The notes under the pieces are model-generated. The model made no database searches. It saw only the letters and a list, made by a program, of their open reading frames with translations, and had not been told where the DNA came from. Position numbers and translations under genes: made by a program. Positions 8,637 through 17,378 of a DNA stretch of 39,048 nt are shown in pieces. Origin of the DNA: an uncultured Flavobacterium sp. (lineage in GTDB: Bacteria; Bacteroidota; Bacteroidia; Flavobacteriales; Flavobacteriaceae). Position 1 is the first letter of the stretch, and the number at the start of each line of letters is the position of its first letter. Location of the stretch: the NCBI GenBank assembly GCA_947631175.1, contig CANRKI010000011.1, positions 1-39,048 on the forward strand. The letters are read 5' to 3'.

Positions 8637-9047
8637 TTAGCAAAATTCATTAAAGGCATCAACTAGGTTCTCTGCGATAAGTTCTGCAGGGCGTCCTTCA
8701 ATATGATGTCTTTCTAGCATGTGTACTAGTTCACCGTCTTTAAATAAAGCAATTGCTGGAGATGAAGGAGGAAAAGGGAACATTTTTTCACGAGCAGCGT
8801 TTACTGCATCCTTATCAACACCTGCAAAAACTGTAACAGCTTGTGTAGGTTTTTTAGCGTTATTTAAACTCATGATAGCTCCTGGACGTGCGTTACGAGC
8901 GGCACAACCACAAACAGAATTTACTACTACTAAAGTAGTTCCTTGTTTTGCTATAGATTCTTCAACTTGTTCTGGAGTAAATAATTCTTGGAAACCAGCG
9001 TTAGTTAATTCTTCACGCATTGGTTTTACCATTTCTGCTGGATACAT
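8637..9047 (-). CDS. BrxA/BrxB family bacilliredoxin
   Basis: A 136-residue thioredoxin-fold protein of the YphP/YqiW (DUF1094) family. The signature VVNSVCGCAARNARPG carries the CGC redox motif (Cys46-Gly-Cys48). Bacilliredoxins remove bacillithiol from protein cysteines after oxidative stress, and bacillithiol occurs in several Bacteroidota. Length and N-terminus (MYPAEMVKPMREEL) match the family closely. The gene stands alone, with a terminator after it and a perfect TAnnTTTG box (TAAATTTG on the minus strand, 9074-9081) about 27 bp before the ATG. The choice between BrxA and BrxB cannot be made from the sequence alone. Confidence 0.93.
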   Translation of the reverse strand: MYPAEMVKPMREELTNAGFQELFTPEQVEESIAKQGTTLVVVNSVCGCAARNARPGAIMSLNNAKKPTQAVTVFAGVDKDAVNAAREKMFPFPPSSPAIALFKDGELVHMLERHHIEGRPAELIAENLVDAFNEFC

Positions 9048-9073
9048 ATCTTTTTTATTATTAATTTCTACAA

Positions 9074-9081
9074 CAAATTTA
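9074..9081 (-). promoter_or_regulatory. -7 element for the bacilliredoxin gene
   Basis: Minus-strand TAAATTTG, a perfect TAnnTTTG, 27 bp upstream of the ATG. A -33 element at canonical spacing is not clear. Confidence 0.45.
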
Positions 9082-9185
9082 CGAACATTTATTCAATAAT
9101 AGATTAATGTTTTAAAATACTTAACTATTTATAAAATAAGTGCTTTTACTTGGTTTACATATACGTGCCAATAACATGTGTTTTT

Positions 9186-9224
9186 TTATAAAAAAAAATA
9201 GCAAGAAAATTTTTCTTGCTATTT
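9186..9224 (-). terminator. Terminator after the siderophore receptor
   Basis: AAATAGCAAGAAAA pairs with TTTTTCTTGCTATTT (14 bp), and on the minus strand a run of nine Ts follows. It lies 21 bp beyond the receptor stop. Confidence 0.9.
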
Positions 9225-9244
9225 AAACCTATGACTAAGTTTTA

Positions 9245-11410
9245 TTAAAATCTATAATTTACTGATGCTGCCATGTTAAAAGGATCAATTTGGTTGATAT
9301 AACCACCTCTGTAATATGAGTTGTATCCGATAACATCTGTTATGTTGTTTAAGTATACACGAAAATCAAGTTTTTTATATGTGTATCCAAGTTGTGCATT
9401 TAGTGTTGTATAATCTGGCATTAGGAATGGATGAGCTCCATTCATTAAATTACCATGAGAGTCACGTGTTGTTGCTTGGTCGTTTACTGGTCGTGACCCT
9501 ACGTAGTAAATACCTGCTGATATTGAAAGACCATCGACAAATGAATTTGTATTTTGGAACTTATATTGTGCCCAAGCATTTGCTGTTGAGTAAGGCGAGT
9601 TCATTGGACGTGAACCTTGTACGAATGATGGAGAGTTATAATATCCAGCGTCAGTATAAGAATAGCCTAATAAAACTTGTAAGTTTGATAAAACTCGACC
9701 GGTAATCTCAGCTTCAAATCCTTCACGTCGTAAATTTCCAGCATAATCATAAAAGTTTGTTGCGGCGTTTGTGATAGGATCATAGTACTGATATGTTAAA
9801 TTATCTTCGTTCATATTGAAGTAATTTAAATTTGCTCTTAATCTATCTTCAAACCATGATGTTTTAATACCTGCTTCAAATTGATCGGTAATAGATGCGC
9901 CAGCTTGGCTGCCATCAATCATTGTTCGGGCTGCAGTACGTAAACTTGTAGTAGTAGCATAAGTTCCGTAAATGTTTATATTTTTGATAGGTGAGTACAT
10001 TAAACCTAACATTGGGTCAATAGTAGATTCATCGTATTGGTTAGAGTACGAAACACGTGATGCAGCAACAAGTTTAATTTTATCGGCATATGAAATTTGG
10101 TGTTGGGTTAAGAAACCATAAGAGGTCATATTTTCCATAACAGAATCACCCAATTGTAATTTTGCCCAATCTGCAGGAGTTAAGTCTATATAATTGTTTA
10201 TTGGTTGGTAAGCATTTATATCACTATTCACATTTGTAATTCCTTCTGCAGTTCTAGAGTCAGTTCTTGTTGTTGAAAGGTCGTAACCTACTTGCCATGA
10301 CCATTTAAATTTACCAAATGCATACTCTTTTCCCATTAAGTCAACTTGTAGGGTTGCGTTTCTATCGTCTTTAAAATTACGAGCTAAACCTCTACTTCTT
10401 AAATGTTCATTTCCAACACCTCTAATTGCTGTAAGGGTTGTACCTAAAACATCTCTCTCATAAAAATTTGACATCCAAGCAACTCGAACATTCATTTTGT
10501 CATTTAATTGACGAATTATTCTTGCTGAATAGGATAATGTTTTCATATCTTCATTATCGATATTAAATCCTAAAAAGCGCGAGTTAAAGTCAATTAAACC
10601 ATTTTGTGTGATACCTTTTGTGTTAAAAGTTCCTCTATCAGGAGTAGCCTCTCCTTTAAAGTAATCCATTTCTGCAATGAATTCTGTTTTATCATCTATT
10701 TTCCAAGCGATCGAAGGATTGATATAGAATTTTTCTTTATTGATAATATCTCGGTAACTATCTCCTTTCTCGTAAGCACCATTTATACGAAAGGCAAAGT
10801 TTCTGTTCTCACCAATCGCTCTTTGTATATCAAAAGTTGGTCTAATTTGGTTCCAAGATCCGTAGCGAACCCCTACATTTCCAGCATTGATATAGCGCGG
10901 TGTTTTAGTTACAATATTAATTATACCACCGGCCGATCCTAAGCCGTTTGCCATACCTTGTGTAATTGCTGATGCACCTCTTATTACTTGTAGCGATTCA
11001 ACACCTTGCATGTCTGTAATACCAGATGAAGTTCTGAAATCTGAGTCCATTCGGATTCCATTTTTTAAAACGGGAGTCCCTCTGTATCCTCTAATTGACA
11101 TAGATTCTCTGTTTCCGCCATAAGATCCAAATAGTGTCACTCCAGGCACATTTCGAGCAGCTTCGGTTATTGTTAGAGCGCCTTGATCTTGAATCAGTTT
11201 TTCTGAAATTACTGATATCGATTGCAATTGATCTTGTGGTGATCCAGGAAAACGGGTAATGGTTTCGAGCCCGCGTTGTTTTTTGTTTCTTTCCCCAAAA
11301 ATTTCAACTTCTTCTAATTTTGTCGAATTTTTGAGTGTATCATTTTGTACTTGAGCATTAGCGAGTAAGGTAGACGCTAAAACAATTAGTGGTATTGAAA
11401 AGACTTTCAT
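9245..11410 (-). CDS. TonB-dependent siderophore receptor
   Basis: A 721-residue outer-membrane receptor. It has a signal peptide (about 1-19, ending LLANAQ), a plug domain with SISVISEKLIQDQGA (about 63-77), ARNVPGVTLFG, SIRGYRGTPVLKNGIRMD and the VIRGASAITQGMANGLGSAGGIINIVTK segment, then a 22-strand barrel ending in the aromatic-terminated strand MAASVNYRF. The plug motifs resemble ferric-siderophore receptors of the FhuE/FhuA type. Neither an STN nor a CarboxypepD_reg domain precedes the plug. It imports an iron chelate powered by TonB-ExbBD. It is a single-gene unit with its own -7 box and a strong terminator; a 14-bp palindrome upstream could be an operator. The exact ligand cannot be told. 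Confidence 0.9.
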   Translation of the reverse strand: MKVFSIPLIVLASTLLANAQVQNDTLKNSTKLEEVEIFGERNKKQRGLETITRFPGSPQDQLQSISVISEKLIQDQGALTITEAARNVPGVTLFGSYGGNRESMSIRGYRGTPVLKNGIRMDSDFRTSSGITDMQGVESLQVIRGASAITQGMANGLGSAGGIINIVTKTPRYINAGNVGVRYGSWNQIRPTFDIQRAIGENRNFAFRINGAYEKGDSYRDIINKEKFYINPSIAWKIDDKTEFIAEMDYFKGEATPDRGTFNTKGITQNGLIDFNSRFLGFNIDNEDMKTLSYSARIIRQLNDKMNVRVAWMSNFYERDVLGTTLTAIRGVGNEHLRSRGLARNFKDDRNATLQVDLMGKEYAFGKFKWSWQVGYDLSTTRTDSRTAEGITNVNSDINAYQPINNYIDLTPADWAKLQLGDSVMENMTSYGFLTQHQISYADKIKLVAASRVSYSNQYDESTIDPMLGLMYSPIKNINIYGTYATTTSLRTAARTMIDGSQAGASITDQFEAGIKTSWFEDRLRANLNYFNMNEDNLTYQYYDPITNAATNFYDYAGNLRREGFEAEITGRVLSNLQVLLGYSYTDAGYYNSPSFVQGSRPMNSPYSTANAWAQYKFQNTNSFVDGLSISAGIYYVGSRPVNDQATTRDSHGNLMNGAHPFLMPDYTTLNAQLGYTYKKLDFRVYLNNITDVIGYNSYYRGGYINQIDPFNMAASVNYRF

Positions 11411-11448
11411 CTTATTATTATTATTTAGATTTAATTAAAATAATTTAG

Positions 11449-11478
11449 CAAATGTAAGTCAAAAAGAATTACAATTCT
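11449..11478 (-). promoter_or_regulatory. Siderophore receptor promoter with upstream palindrome
   Basis: On the minus strand TACATTTG (11449-11456) is a perfect -7 box. Just upstream, AGAATT-AC-AATTCT (11465-11478) is a perfect 6+6 inverted repeat lying where RNA polymerase would bind between -33 and -7. An iron-responsive operator is possible, but it is not a recognisable canonical Fur box. Confidence 0.45.
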
Positions 11479-11613
11479 GTTTTTATTTATACTAAATCTA
11501 AATAGATGTTTGTTTTTTCTTTTATTTTTGAATTTTATGGATTTTGTATTTTATTTTTTAAATAAAATGTTAATTTTTCGTATTAAATAATTTCAATCGT
11601 GTTTTATGATACA

Positions 11614-12186
11614 TTACTTTTTTATGAAAGTGTATGTTTTTTCGGGTGTTATGCAATAATCCAGTTTAATGTCGCCTTCATAAACATCTTCAATCTGGTT
11701 TTCTGCTTCAAAAAAACTCAAACCAATTTTAATTGTTTTTGAAGAACATTTACTCAAAAATTTATCATAAAAACCTTTTCCGTAACCTACACGATTTCCT
11801 TGCTTATCAAAGGCAAGTAAAGGAATAAAAACAACTTCAATATCTATCTCGCTTATCTTTATTCCGTTCACTGGTTCTGGTATTCCGTATGAGTTTAAAA
11901 CTAATTTAGTACTATCGTTTAATAAAAAGTGCGTCATCTCTCCGGATTCAAAGTCTGATTTTGAGATAATAATGTTTTTATCTTTCCCGCTTAAAATTTG
12001 GATTATGTACTCGGTGTTAATTTCTTTCAACTTTTCGATAGGTAAAAAAACATGGTAATTTGTGTATTCCCAAACCGGAAGTTTTAAAAGATTGTTTGCA
12101 ATTTCTATCGCTTTATCCTCTAACAAATCTGTAGTAATTGCAGCACGTAAATCTTTATATTTTTTTCGAATTTCTTTTTTAAACAT
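11614..12186 (-). CDS. 5-formyltetrahydrofolate cyclo-ligase
   Basis: A cytoplasmic enzyme (190 residues from ATG 12186) that uses ATP to turn 5-formyl-THF into 5,10-methenyl-THF, recycling a folate dead end. The signature VGYGKGFYDKFLS (about 130-142) is the conserved phosphate/folate-binding loop, and the N-terminal KKEIRKKYKDLR is typical. The track start at 12225 would overlap the preceding gene by 38 bp and adds residues with no family match; ATG 12186 (MFKKEIRKKY) starts 1 bp after that gene's stop. It therefore forms a tight pair with the AspA-like hydrolase upstream. Confidence 0.92.
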   Translation of the reverse strand: MFKKEIRKKYKDLRAAITTDLLEDKAIEIANNLLKLPVWEYTNYHVFLPIEKLKEINTEYIIQILSGKDKNIIISKSDFESGEMTHFLLNDSTKLVLNSYGIPEPVNGIKISEIDIEVVFIPLLAFDKQGNRVGYGKGFYDKFLSKCSSKTIKIGLSFFEAENQIEDVYEGDIKLDYCITPEKTYTFIKK

Positions 12187-12187
12187 T

Positions 12188-13156
12188 TTATTTGATTTTT
12201 GATACGTTAAAAACGGCGTCACCACTATATACAGTAGCGTTTTTATTTACGTTGATTAGGTAGCAATTGTTTTGTGCAACAATATCAAATTCCTTTTGTC
12301 CGTAGGGATCGTAGCACGTTGCCAGTTTTTGACCTTTAGTTACATAGTCACCTACATTAACATACGTTTTAAAAAGCCCAGAGTATTTGGTTCTAAGCCA
12401 AGATGTTTTTTCTATAACTTTATTGGTGTATGTTGGGTTTGGGGTTTGGTGCTTTTCTTGTAACATATTATAATGTTTTAAAATGCGTTTTACACCCTCA
12501 ATTCCAATATTTGTGATCTCGTCGTTAATGTCCCACGACATTCCTCCTTCAAATAATAATATTTTCACTCCGTTTTTATCACAAGTTTCTCTAAAAGTAC
12601 CATCAATATTTTTAGAGTATACGGTAAAAGGAGCGTTAAAAATTTGTGCCAATTCAAAAAGTTCAATTCGTTTTGGATCCACACGAATTTGTGCGGCATT
12701 AAAACGCTTGTCACCGCCGGTATGAAAATCAATAATTAAATCAATGTTTGGAATAATTTCTTTTGTGATTTTATTTGCCAGCATGCTCGCAAGCGAGCCC
12801 GCATTACTTCCTGGAAACGCACGATTTAAATCTCGTCCATCTGGCAAATCTCGAGCTTGGTTGTAAAAGCTTAATAAATTAAAAATGGGAATACAAATTA
12901 TTGTACCGCATTTGGGTTTATTTATGTTTTTGGAGATGATTTCGCGCACAATATCAATGCCGTTAATTTCGTCTCCGTGCATACCAGCACTAAACATTAT
13001 TGTTGGCCCCGGATTTTTAGATCGGTTTACATAAATAGGAATTTTTATAGGTGTCATGGTATGTAGTTGTCCTACTGTAAACTCAAGCATTTTCTCTTCG
13101 CCTGGATAAATAATATTCGAGAATAATTTAATACCGTTGTTGTCTGTATATTCCAT
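12188..13156 (-). CDS. Succinylglutamate desuccinylase/aspartoacylase family zinc hydrolase
   Basis: A 322-residue M14-like zinc amidohydrolase. It shows GMHGDEINGIDIV with zinc ligands His60 and Glu63, RDLNRAFPGS (substrate carboxylate binding) and DLIIDFHTGGD with the third zinc ligand His. The C-terminal ~70 residues (GLFKTYVNVGDYVTKGQKLATCYD) form a small biotinyl-lipoyl-like beta domain common in this subgroup. The track start (13192) is a TTG; the ATG at 13156 (MEYTDNNGIKLF) is preferred and leaves 80 bp to the divergent uvrC. Family members cleave N-acyl amino acids or related amides. In other Bacteroidota such genes often accompany a RimK ligase, which is absent here. The substrate is unknown. 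Confidence 0.85.
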   Translation of the reverse strand: MEYTDNNGIKLFSNIIYPGEEKMLEFTVGQLHTMTPIKIPIYVNRSKNPGPTIMFSAGMHGDEINGIDIVREIISKNINKPKCGTIICIPIFNLLSFYNQARDLPDGRDLNRAFPGSNAGSLASMLANKITKEIIPNIDLIIDFHTGGDKRFNAAQIRVDPKRIELFELAQIFNAPFTVYSKNIDGTFRETCDKNGVKILLFEGGMSWDINDEITNIGIEGVKRILKHYNMLQEKHQTPNPTYTNKVIEKTSWLRTKYSGLFKTYVNVGDYVTKGQKLATCYDPYGQKEFDIVAQNNCYLINVNKNATVYSGDAVFNVSKIK

Positions 13157-13213
13157 TTTGGAAAAATCTTGTGGAGTTAAAGATACAATCAATTTTTCAT
13201 CAATTGTATTTTG

Positions 13214-13221
13214 TAAATTTG
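13214..13221 (+). promoter_or_regulatory. -7 element for uvrC
   Basis: TAAATTTG, a perfect TAnnTTTG, ends 15 bp before the uvrC ATG. The leader would be about 10 nt. No TTTG lies at the canonical -33 distance. Confidence 0.45.
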
Positions 13222-13236
13222 AAAAAATAATAAATC

Positions 13237-15039
13237 ATGTCCAATTCGCTAATTCAACTTCAAATACAAACTTTACCCGATAATCCTGGCGTTTATCAAT
13301 ATTTTGATAAAGAAGGTAAACTATTATATGTAGGTAAAGCTAAAAACTTAAAAAAGCGAGTTTCTTCTTATTTTAATAAAGTTCATACCGTCGCTAAAAC
13401 AAACGTTTTAGTTAAAAAAATACATACGATTAAGCATATTGTTGTACCAACAGAAACGGATGCACTTTTGTTGGAGAATAATTTAATTAAAAACTTTCAG
13501 CCACGCTATAATGTATTATTAAAAGATGATAAAACATATCCGTGGATTTGTATAAAAAATGAAAGATTTCCGCGTGTGTTTTGGACTCGAAATATGATAA
13601 AAGATGGATCCGAGTATTTTGGACCTTATACCAGTCAAAAAACGGTACACGTTTTACTCGATTTAATTAAAGAGTTATACAGTTTACGAACCTGTAATTA
13701 TGATTTATCTGTAGCTAACATTAAATCCGAAAAATTTAAAGTTTGTTTGGAATATCATATAGGAAATTGCAAAGGACCTTGTGAAGATTTAATTGATGTA
13801 AAGGAATATAACAATAACATTCAGGCAATTCGAGATATTTTAAAAGGAAATTTTAAAGAGAGTTTAAAAGATTTTAAAAAACATATGACCGAATTGGCAA
13901 TGGATTTAAAGTTTGAAGAAGCCCAGAAAATAAAAGAAAAAATTGAGGTTTTAGAGAAATATCAAGCAAAATCAACAATTGTTAATCCTAAAATCACCAA
14001 TCTGGATGTTTTTTCTATTATTTCTGATGAAACTGCCGCATACGTAAATTACATTCAAATTTCGCACGGAGCAATTATTCGTTCGCATACATTAGAGCTT
14101 AAAAAGAAATTGGAAGAAACCGATCAAGAACTATTAGAATTAGCAATTATTGAAATTCGTGAACGTTTTCATTTAACATCTAAAGAAGTTTTGGTACCGT
14201 TCGAGGTTGATTTAGGAGAAAATATTAAAGTAACTGTACCTAAATTAGGTGATAAAAAAGAAATTTTAACTTTATCCGAACGAAACGCAAAATTTTATAG
14301 ACTAGATCAACTAAAACAATTAAAAATTGTAGATCCTGATCGTCATACCAATCGCATTATGGCTCAAATGAAAGCGGATTTACATTTGCCCGTTGAGCCC
14401 AGACATATTGAGTGTTTTGATAACTCTAACATACAAGGAACAAATCCAGTTGCTGCTTGTGTGGTTTTTAAAGATGGTAAACCATCTAAAAAAGATTATC
14501 GCCATTTTAATATTAAAACCGTCGAAGGGCCTAATGATTTTGCCTCTATGGAAGAGGTAGTGTATCGACGTTATAAACGAATGTTAGATGAACAACAACC
14601 ACTTCCGCAACTAATTGTGATTGATGGTGGTAAAGGTCAGCTTTCATCTGCATTAAAGTCTATAGACGATTTGGGATTGCGTGGTAAGATTACGATAATA
14701 GGTATTGCCAAACGTTTAGAAGAAATATTTTTTCCCGGAGATTCTTATCCTTTATATCTAGATAAAAAATCCGAATCGTTAAAAATAATTCAACACATTC
14801 GTAATGAGGCGCACCGTTTCGGAATTACGTTTCATAGAAATAAAAGATCACAAAATGCCATTCAATCAGAACTAGATGAAATTCCTGGAATAGGCGAAAA
14901 AACAACTATTACATTATTAGAACATTTTAAATCGGTAAAAAAAATAAAAAGTGCTACATTTGAGGAACTTACTCAAGTTGTAGGAAAAGCAAAAGCTAAA
15001 AATATTCATACTTTTTTTACCAATAAAGCATCACAATGA
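13237..15039 (+). CDS. uvrC: Excinuclease ABC subunit C
   Basis: A 600-residue nuclease subunit of UvrABC nucleotide excision repair, making the 3' and 5' cuts around a lesion. Domains in order: GIY-YIG nuclease (about 14-95; PGVYQYF and LLYVGKAKNLKKRV), a Cys-containing linker, UVR/UvrB-binding helix pair (about 205-240; MDLKFEEAQKIKEKIEVLE), the RNase H-like C nuclease (HIECFDNSNIQGTNPVAACVVF and GPNDFASMEEVVYRRYKR, with VIDGGKGQLS), and C-terminal helix-hairpin-helix motifs (IPGIGEKTTITLLEHF). Full length. The stop overlaps the ATG of the patatin gene (ATGA), so the two are translationally coupled. Confidence 0.97.
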   Translation: MSNSLIQLQIQTLPDNPGVYQYFDKEGKLLYVGKAKNLKKRVSSYFNKVHTVAKTNVLVKKIHTIKHIVVPTETDALLLENNLIKNFQPRYNVLLKDDKTYPWICIKNERFPRVFWTRNMIKDGSEYFGPYTSQKTVHVLLDLIKELYSLRTCNYDLSVANIKSEKFKVCLEYHIGNCKGPCEDLIDVKEYNNNIQAIRDILKGNFKESLKDFKKHMTELAMDLKFEEAQKIKEKIEVLEKYQAKSTIVNPKITNLDVFSIISDETAAYVNYIQISHGAIIRSHTLELKKKLEETDQELLELAIIEIRERFHLTSKEVLVPFEVDLGENIKVTVPKLGDKKEILTLSERNAKFYRLDQLKQLKIVDPDRHTNRIMAQMKADLHLPVEPRHIECFDNSNIQGTNPVAACVVFKDGKPSKKDYRHFNIKTVEGPNDFASMEEVVYRRYKRMLDEQQPLPQLIVIDGGKGQLSSALKSIDDLGLRGKITIIGIAKRLEEIFFPGDSYPLYLDKKSESLKIIQHIRNEAHRFGITFHRNKRSQNAIQSELDEIPGIGEKTTITLLEHFKSVKKIKSATFEELTQVVGKAKAKNIHTFFTNKASQ

Positions 15040-17276
15040 CAAAACCAACATTATTATTTTTTTTCCTTTTTATAACATTTGGCCTTTATGCGCAAGACAC
15101 CTTATCTGTGCAAACTAAGCCAAAAATTGGTCTTGTTTTAAGTGGCGGTGGGGCAAAAGGCTTAGCTCATATTGGAGTGTTAAAAGTTTTAGAAGAACAA
15201 GGAGTCGAAATTTCTTATATTACAGGTACAAGTATGGGAGCCATAATTGGAGGCTTGTATGCTTCGGGCTTTAATGCAGCTCAATTAGACTCTATTTTTA
15301 AAACTGTTGATGCAAATGCTTTGGTTCAAGATTACGTTCCGCGTATGTCTAAAAGTTTTTACGAGCGCCGTGATGACGAAATTTATGCCCTACAATTGCC
15401 TTTTGATAATTTTAAAATTGGCATGCCACAAGCCTTATCTAAAGGAATGTATAATTATAATCTTTTGACCCGATTAACATATCACGTTAAAGAGATAAAT
15501 GATTTCTCGAAACTTCCAATTCCCTTTGCTTGTATTGCTACAGATATAGAAACAGGTAAAGAGGTGGTTTTAAATAAAGGAAAATTAGCTCAATCTATTA
15601 TTGCAAGTGGTGCTTTTCCTTCTTTATTCAGCCCTGTCGAGATTGATGGTAAAATTTTGATTGATGGTGGAGTTGTAAATAATTATCCCGTAGAACTAGT
15701 TCGTAAAATGGGTGCCGATATCGTAATTGGTGTTGATGTACAAGATGAACTAAAAACCAGAAAAGATTTAGGAGGTGCCATGGGCGTACTGTTACAAACC
15801 ACAAACTTTCCTATGATTGAACAGATGCAGAAGAAAAGATTGTTGACAGATATTTATATTAAACCCGATATCAAAGGTTTTAATGTGGTTTCTTTTGATT
15901 TGGGCGATCAAATTATTCCTCGTGGCGAAGAGGCAGCGAACGAGGTGTTAAATAAAATTAGAATTATCTCGTCTGATTACGAAAATAAAAAAGTAATAGC
16001 AAACTATATAAGTCCTTCAGACTCCTTATTAATTGGAAATATTTTAGTTGACGAAAAGCAATTGAAATATTTTAACGAAGAATATGTGGTTGGAAAACTA
16101 AATATAAAACCTTTCAGAAAAGTTGCTTATCAACAATTAGAAGATGGAATTGCAAGTTTAAATGCAACTCAAAATTTTCAGACAATAAATTATGAGTTCA
16201 AAAAAAATCCGTATTTTCCTAATTACGTTGATATTGATTTTACATTGTCTGAAAATCCTGTAGAGCGTTATTTAAAATTTGGATTACATTATGATGGTGT
16301 TTTTAAAAGTTCAGCCTTAATAAATATCACTCAAAAAAAATTAATATTTACCAACGATGTGGTTTCTTTAGATGTTATTTTGGGTGATAACAACCGTTAC
16401 AACTTTAGATATTATTGGGATAACGGTGCAAGTTGGAGTGTTGGAGTAAACTCAAAATTAACTGCTTTTGGACGTAACATTCCATATCAAATTAACACCA
16501 TACCCGATTTTCAAAATGTTGATATCACCAAAATAGCCTACGATTATAAAGATCTTTCTAACCAACTATATGTACAAACATTTTTTAAATCTCGGTATTT
16601 AATTGGATTAGGACTCGAACATAAATATTTAAAACTAAAATCTAATAATATAAATAACCAAAGTATTATTTTAGAGAAAAATCATTATTTAAATGGCTTA
16701 TTCACTTTTAAATATGATACTTACGATAATAAATATTTTCCTAAAAAAGGAGTGATGTTTAATGGCGAATACAAACACTTTTTCTTGAGTTCTGAATCCA
16801 ATTCCAAATCTGACTTTGCTCCATTTTCCATCGTAAAAGGTGATTTAGGAATTGCACAAGGTTTAACAAAAAAATTGACACTAAAACTTGAATCCGAACT
16901 AGGTATTATGTTAGGACCTTATTCAACTCCATTTTTAGACTTTATTATAGGAGGATACGGGTTTGCGCAAAGCTCAAGCATGCGACACTTTTACGGATAC
17001 AATCACACCTCGCTTGTGGGTAATAATTATATAAAGGCATTAATAGATTTAGATTACGAGTTTCTGCCAAAACACCATATAAACGCATCGGCTAACTTTG
17101 CCAATATTGGACATGATATTCTTGAAAGTGGTAAATTATTTAGTACACCTAAATACGACGGCTATGCTGTTGGATATGGCTACCAAACTATATTAGGACC
17201 TATCGAAATTAAACACTCTTGGTCTCCAAATACAAGCGATCATTTTACATGGGTTAGCGTTGGATTCTGGTTTTAA
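15036..17276 (+). CDS. Patatin-like phospholipase with C-terminal POTRA/beta-barrel (PlpD-like)
   Basis: A 746-residue exported protein. After a signal peptide (1-20, ending GLYAQ) comes a patatin domain: oxyanion loop GGGAKG (37-42), nucleophile Ser66 in GTSMG (64-68) and catalytic Asp210 in DGG (210-212). A POTRA-like region (about 330-400) and a C-terminal ~340-residue Omp85/BamA-type barrel follow, ending VSVGFWF. This is the layout of type Vd autotransporters such as PlpD, where the barrel carries the lipase to the surface; in Bacteroidota the lipase may stay bound. The likely activity is phospholipase A. The ATG lies inside the uvrC stop (4-bp overlap), a curious pairing with a repair gene. 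A strong terminator follows. Confidence 0.9.
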   Translation: MTKPTLLFFFLFITFGLYAQDTLSVQTKPKIGLVLSGGGAKGLAHIGVLKVLEEQGVEISYITGTSMGAIIGGLYASGFNAAQLDSIFKTVDANALVQDYVPRMSKSFYERRDDEIYALQLPFDNFKIGMPQALSKGMYNYNLLTRLTYHVKEINDFSKLPIPFACIATDIETGKEVVLNKGKLAQSIIASGAFPSLFSPVEIDGKILIDGGVVNNYPVELVRKMGADIVIGVDVQDELKTRKDLGGAMGVLLQTTNFPMIEQMQKKRLLTDIYIKPDIKGFNVVSFDLGDQIIPRGEEAANEVLNKIRIISSDYENKKVIANYISPSDSLLIGNILVDEKQLKYFNEEYVVGKLNIKPFRKVAYQQLEDGIASLNATQNFQTINYEFKKNPYFPNYVDIDFTLSENPVERYLKFGLHYDGVFKSSALINITQKKLIFTNDVVSLDVILGDNNRYNFRYYWDNGASWSVGVNSKLTAFGRNIPYQINTIPDFQNVDITKIAYDYKDLSNQLYVQTFFKSRYLIGLGLEHKYLKLKSNNINNQSIILEKNHYLNGLFTFKYDTYDNKYFPKKGVMFNGEYKHFFLSSESNSKSDFAPFSIVKGDLGIAQGLTKKLTLKLESELGIMLGPYSTPFLDFIIGGYGFAQSSSMRHFYGYNHTSLVGNNYIKALIDLDYEFLPKHHINASANFANIGHDILESGKLFSTPKYDGYAVGYGYQTILGPIEIKHSWSPNTSDHFTWVSVGFWF

Positions 17277-17296
17277 CATATTGTATATTTTTTACT

Positions 17297-17345
17297 AAAA
17301 AGACTTAAATATTATGCGGATGCAAAAATATTTGAGTCTTTTTTT
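17297..17345 (+). terminator. Terminator after uvrC-patatin operon
   Basis: AAAAGACTTAAATATT pairs with AATATTTGAGTCTTTT (one G-T wobble), followed by a run of Ts, 20 bp after the patatin stop. The end of the T run also supplies the -33 TTTG of the next promoter. Confidence 0.92.
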
Positions 17346-17373
17346 GTGTTTTAAAAAAAAAATATCATATTTG
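17343..17373 (+). promoter_or_regulatory. Promoter for hmgA
   Basis: TTTG (17343-17346) is separated by exactly 19 bp from CATATTTG (17366-17373), a 7/8 match to TAnnTTTG. Transcription would start near 17379, giving a leader of about 125 nt for hmgA. The -33 box overlaps the T tract of the preceding terminator. Confidence 0.6.
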
Positions 17374-17378
17374 TGTAT

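Noticed and set aside
10604-10942. 112-aa plus ORF antisense to the siderophore receptor
   Set aside because: Mirror of the barrel-coding sequence, with low-complexity Ser/Ile content; no independent start or regulatory signals.
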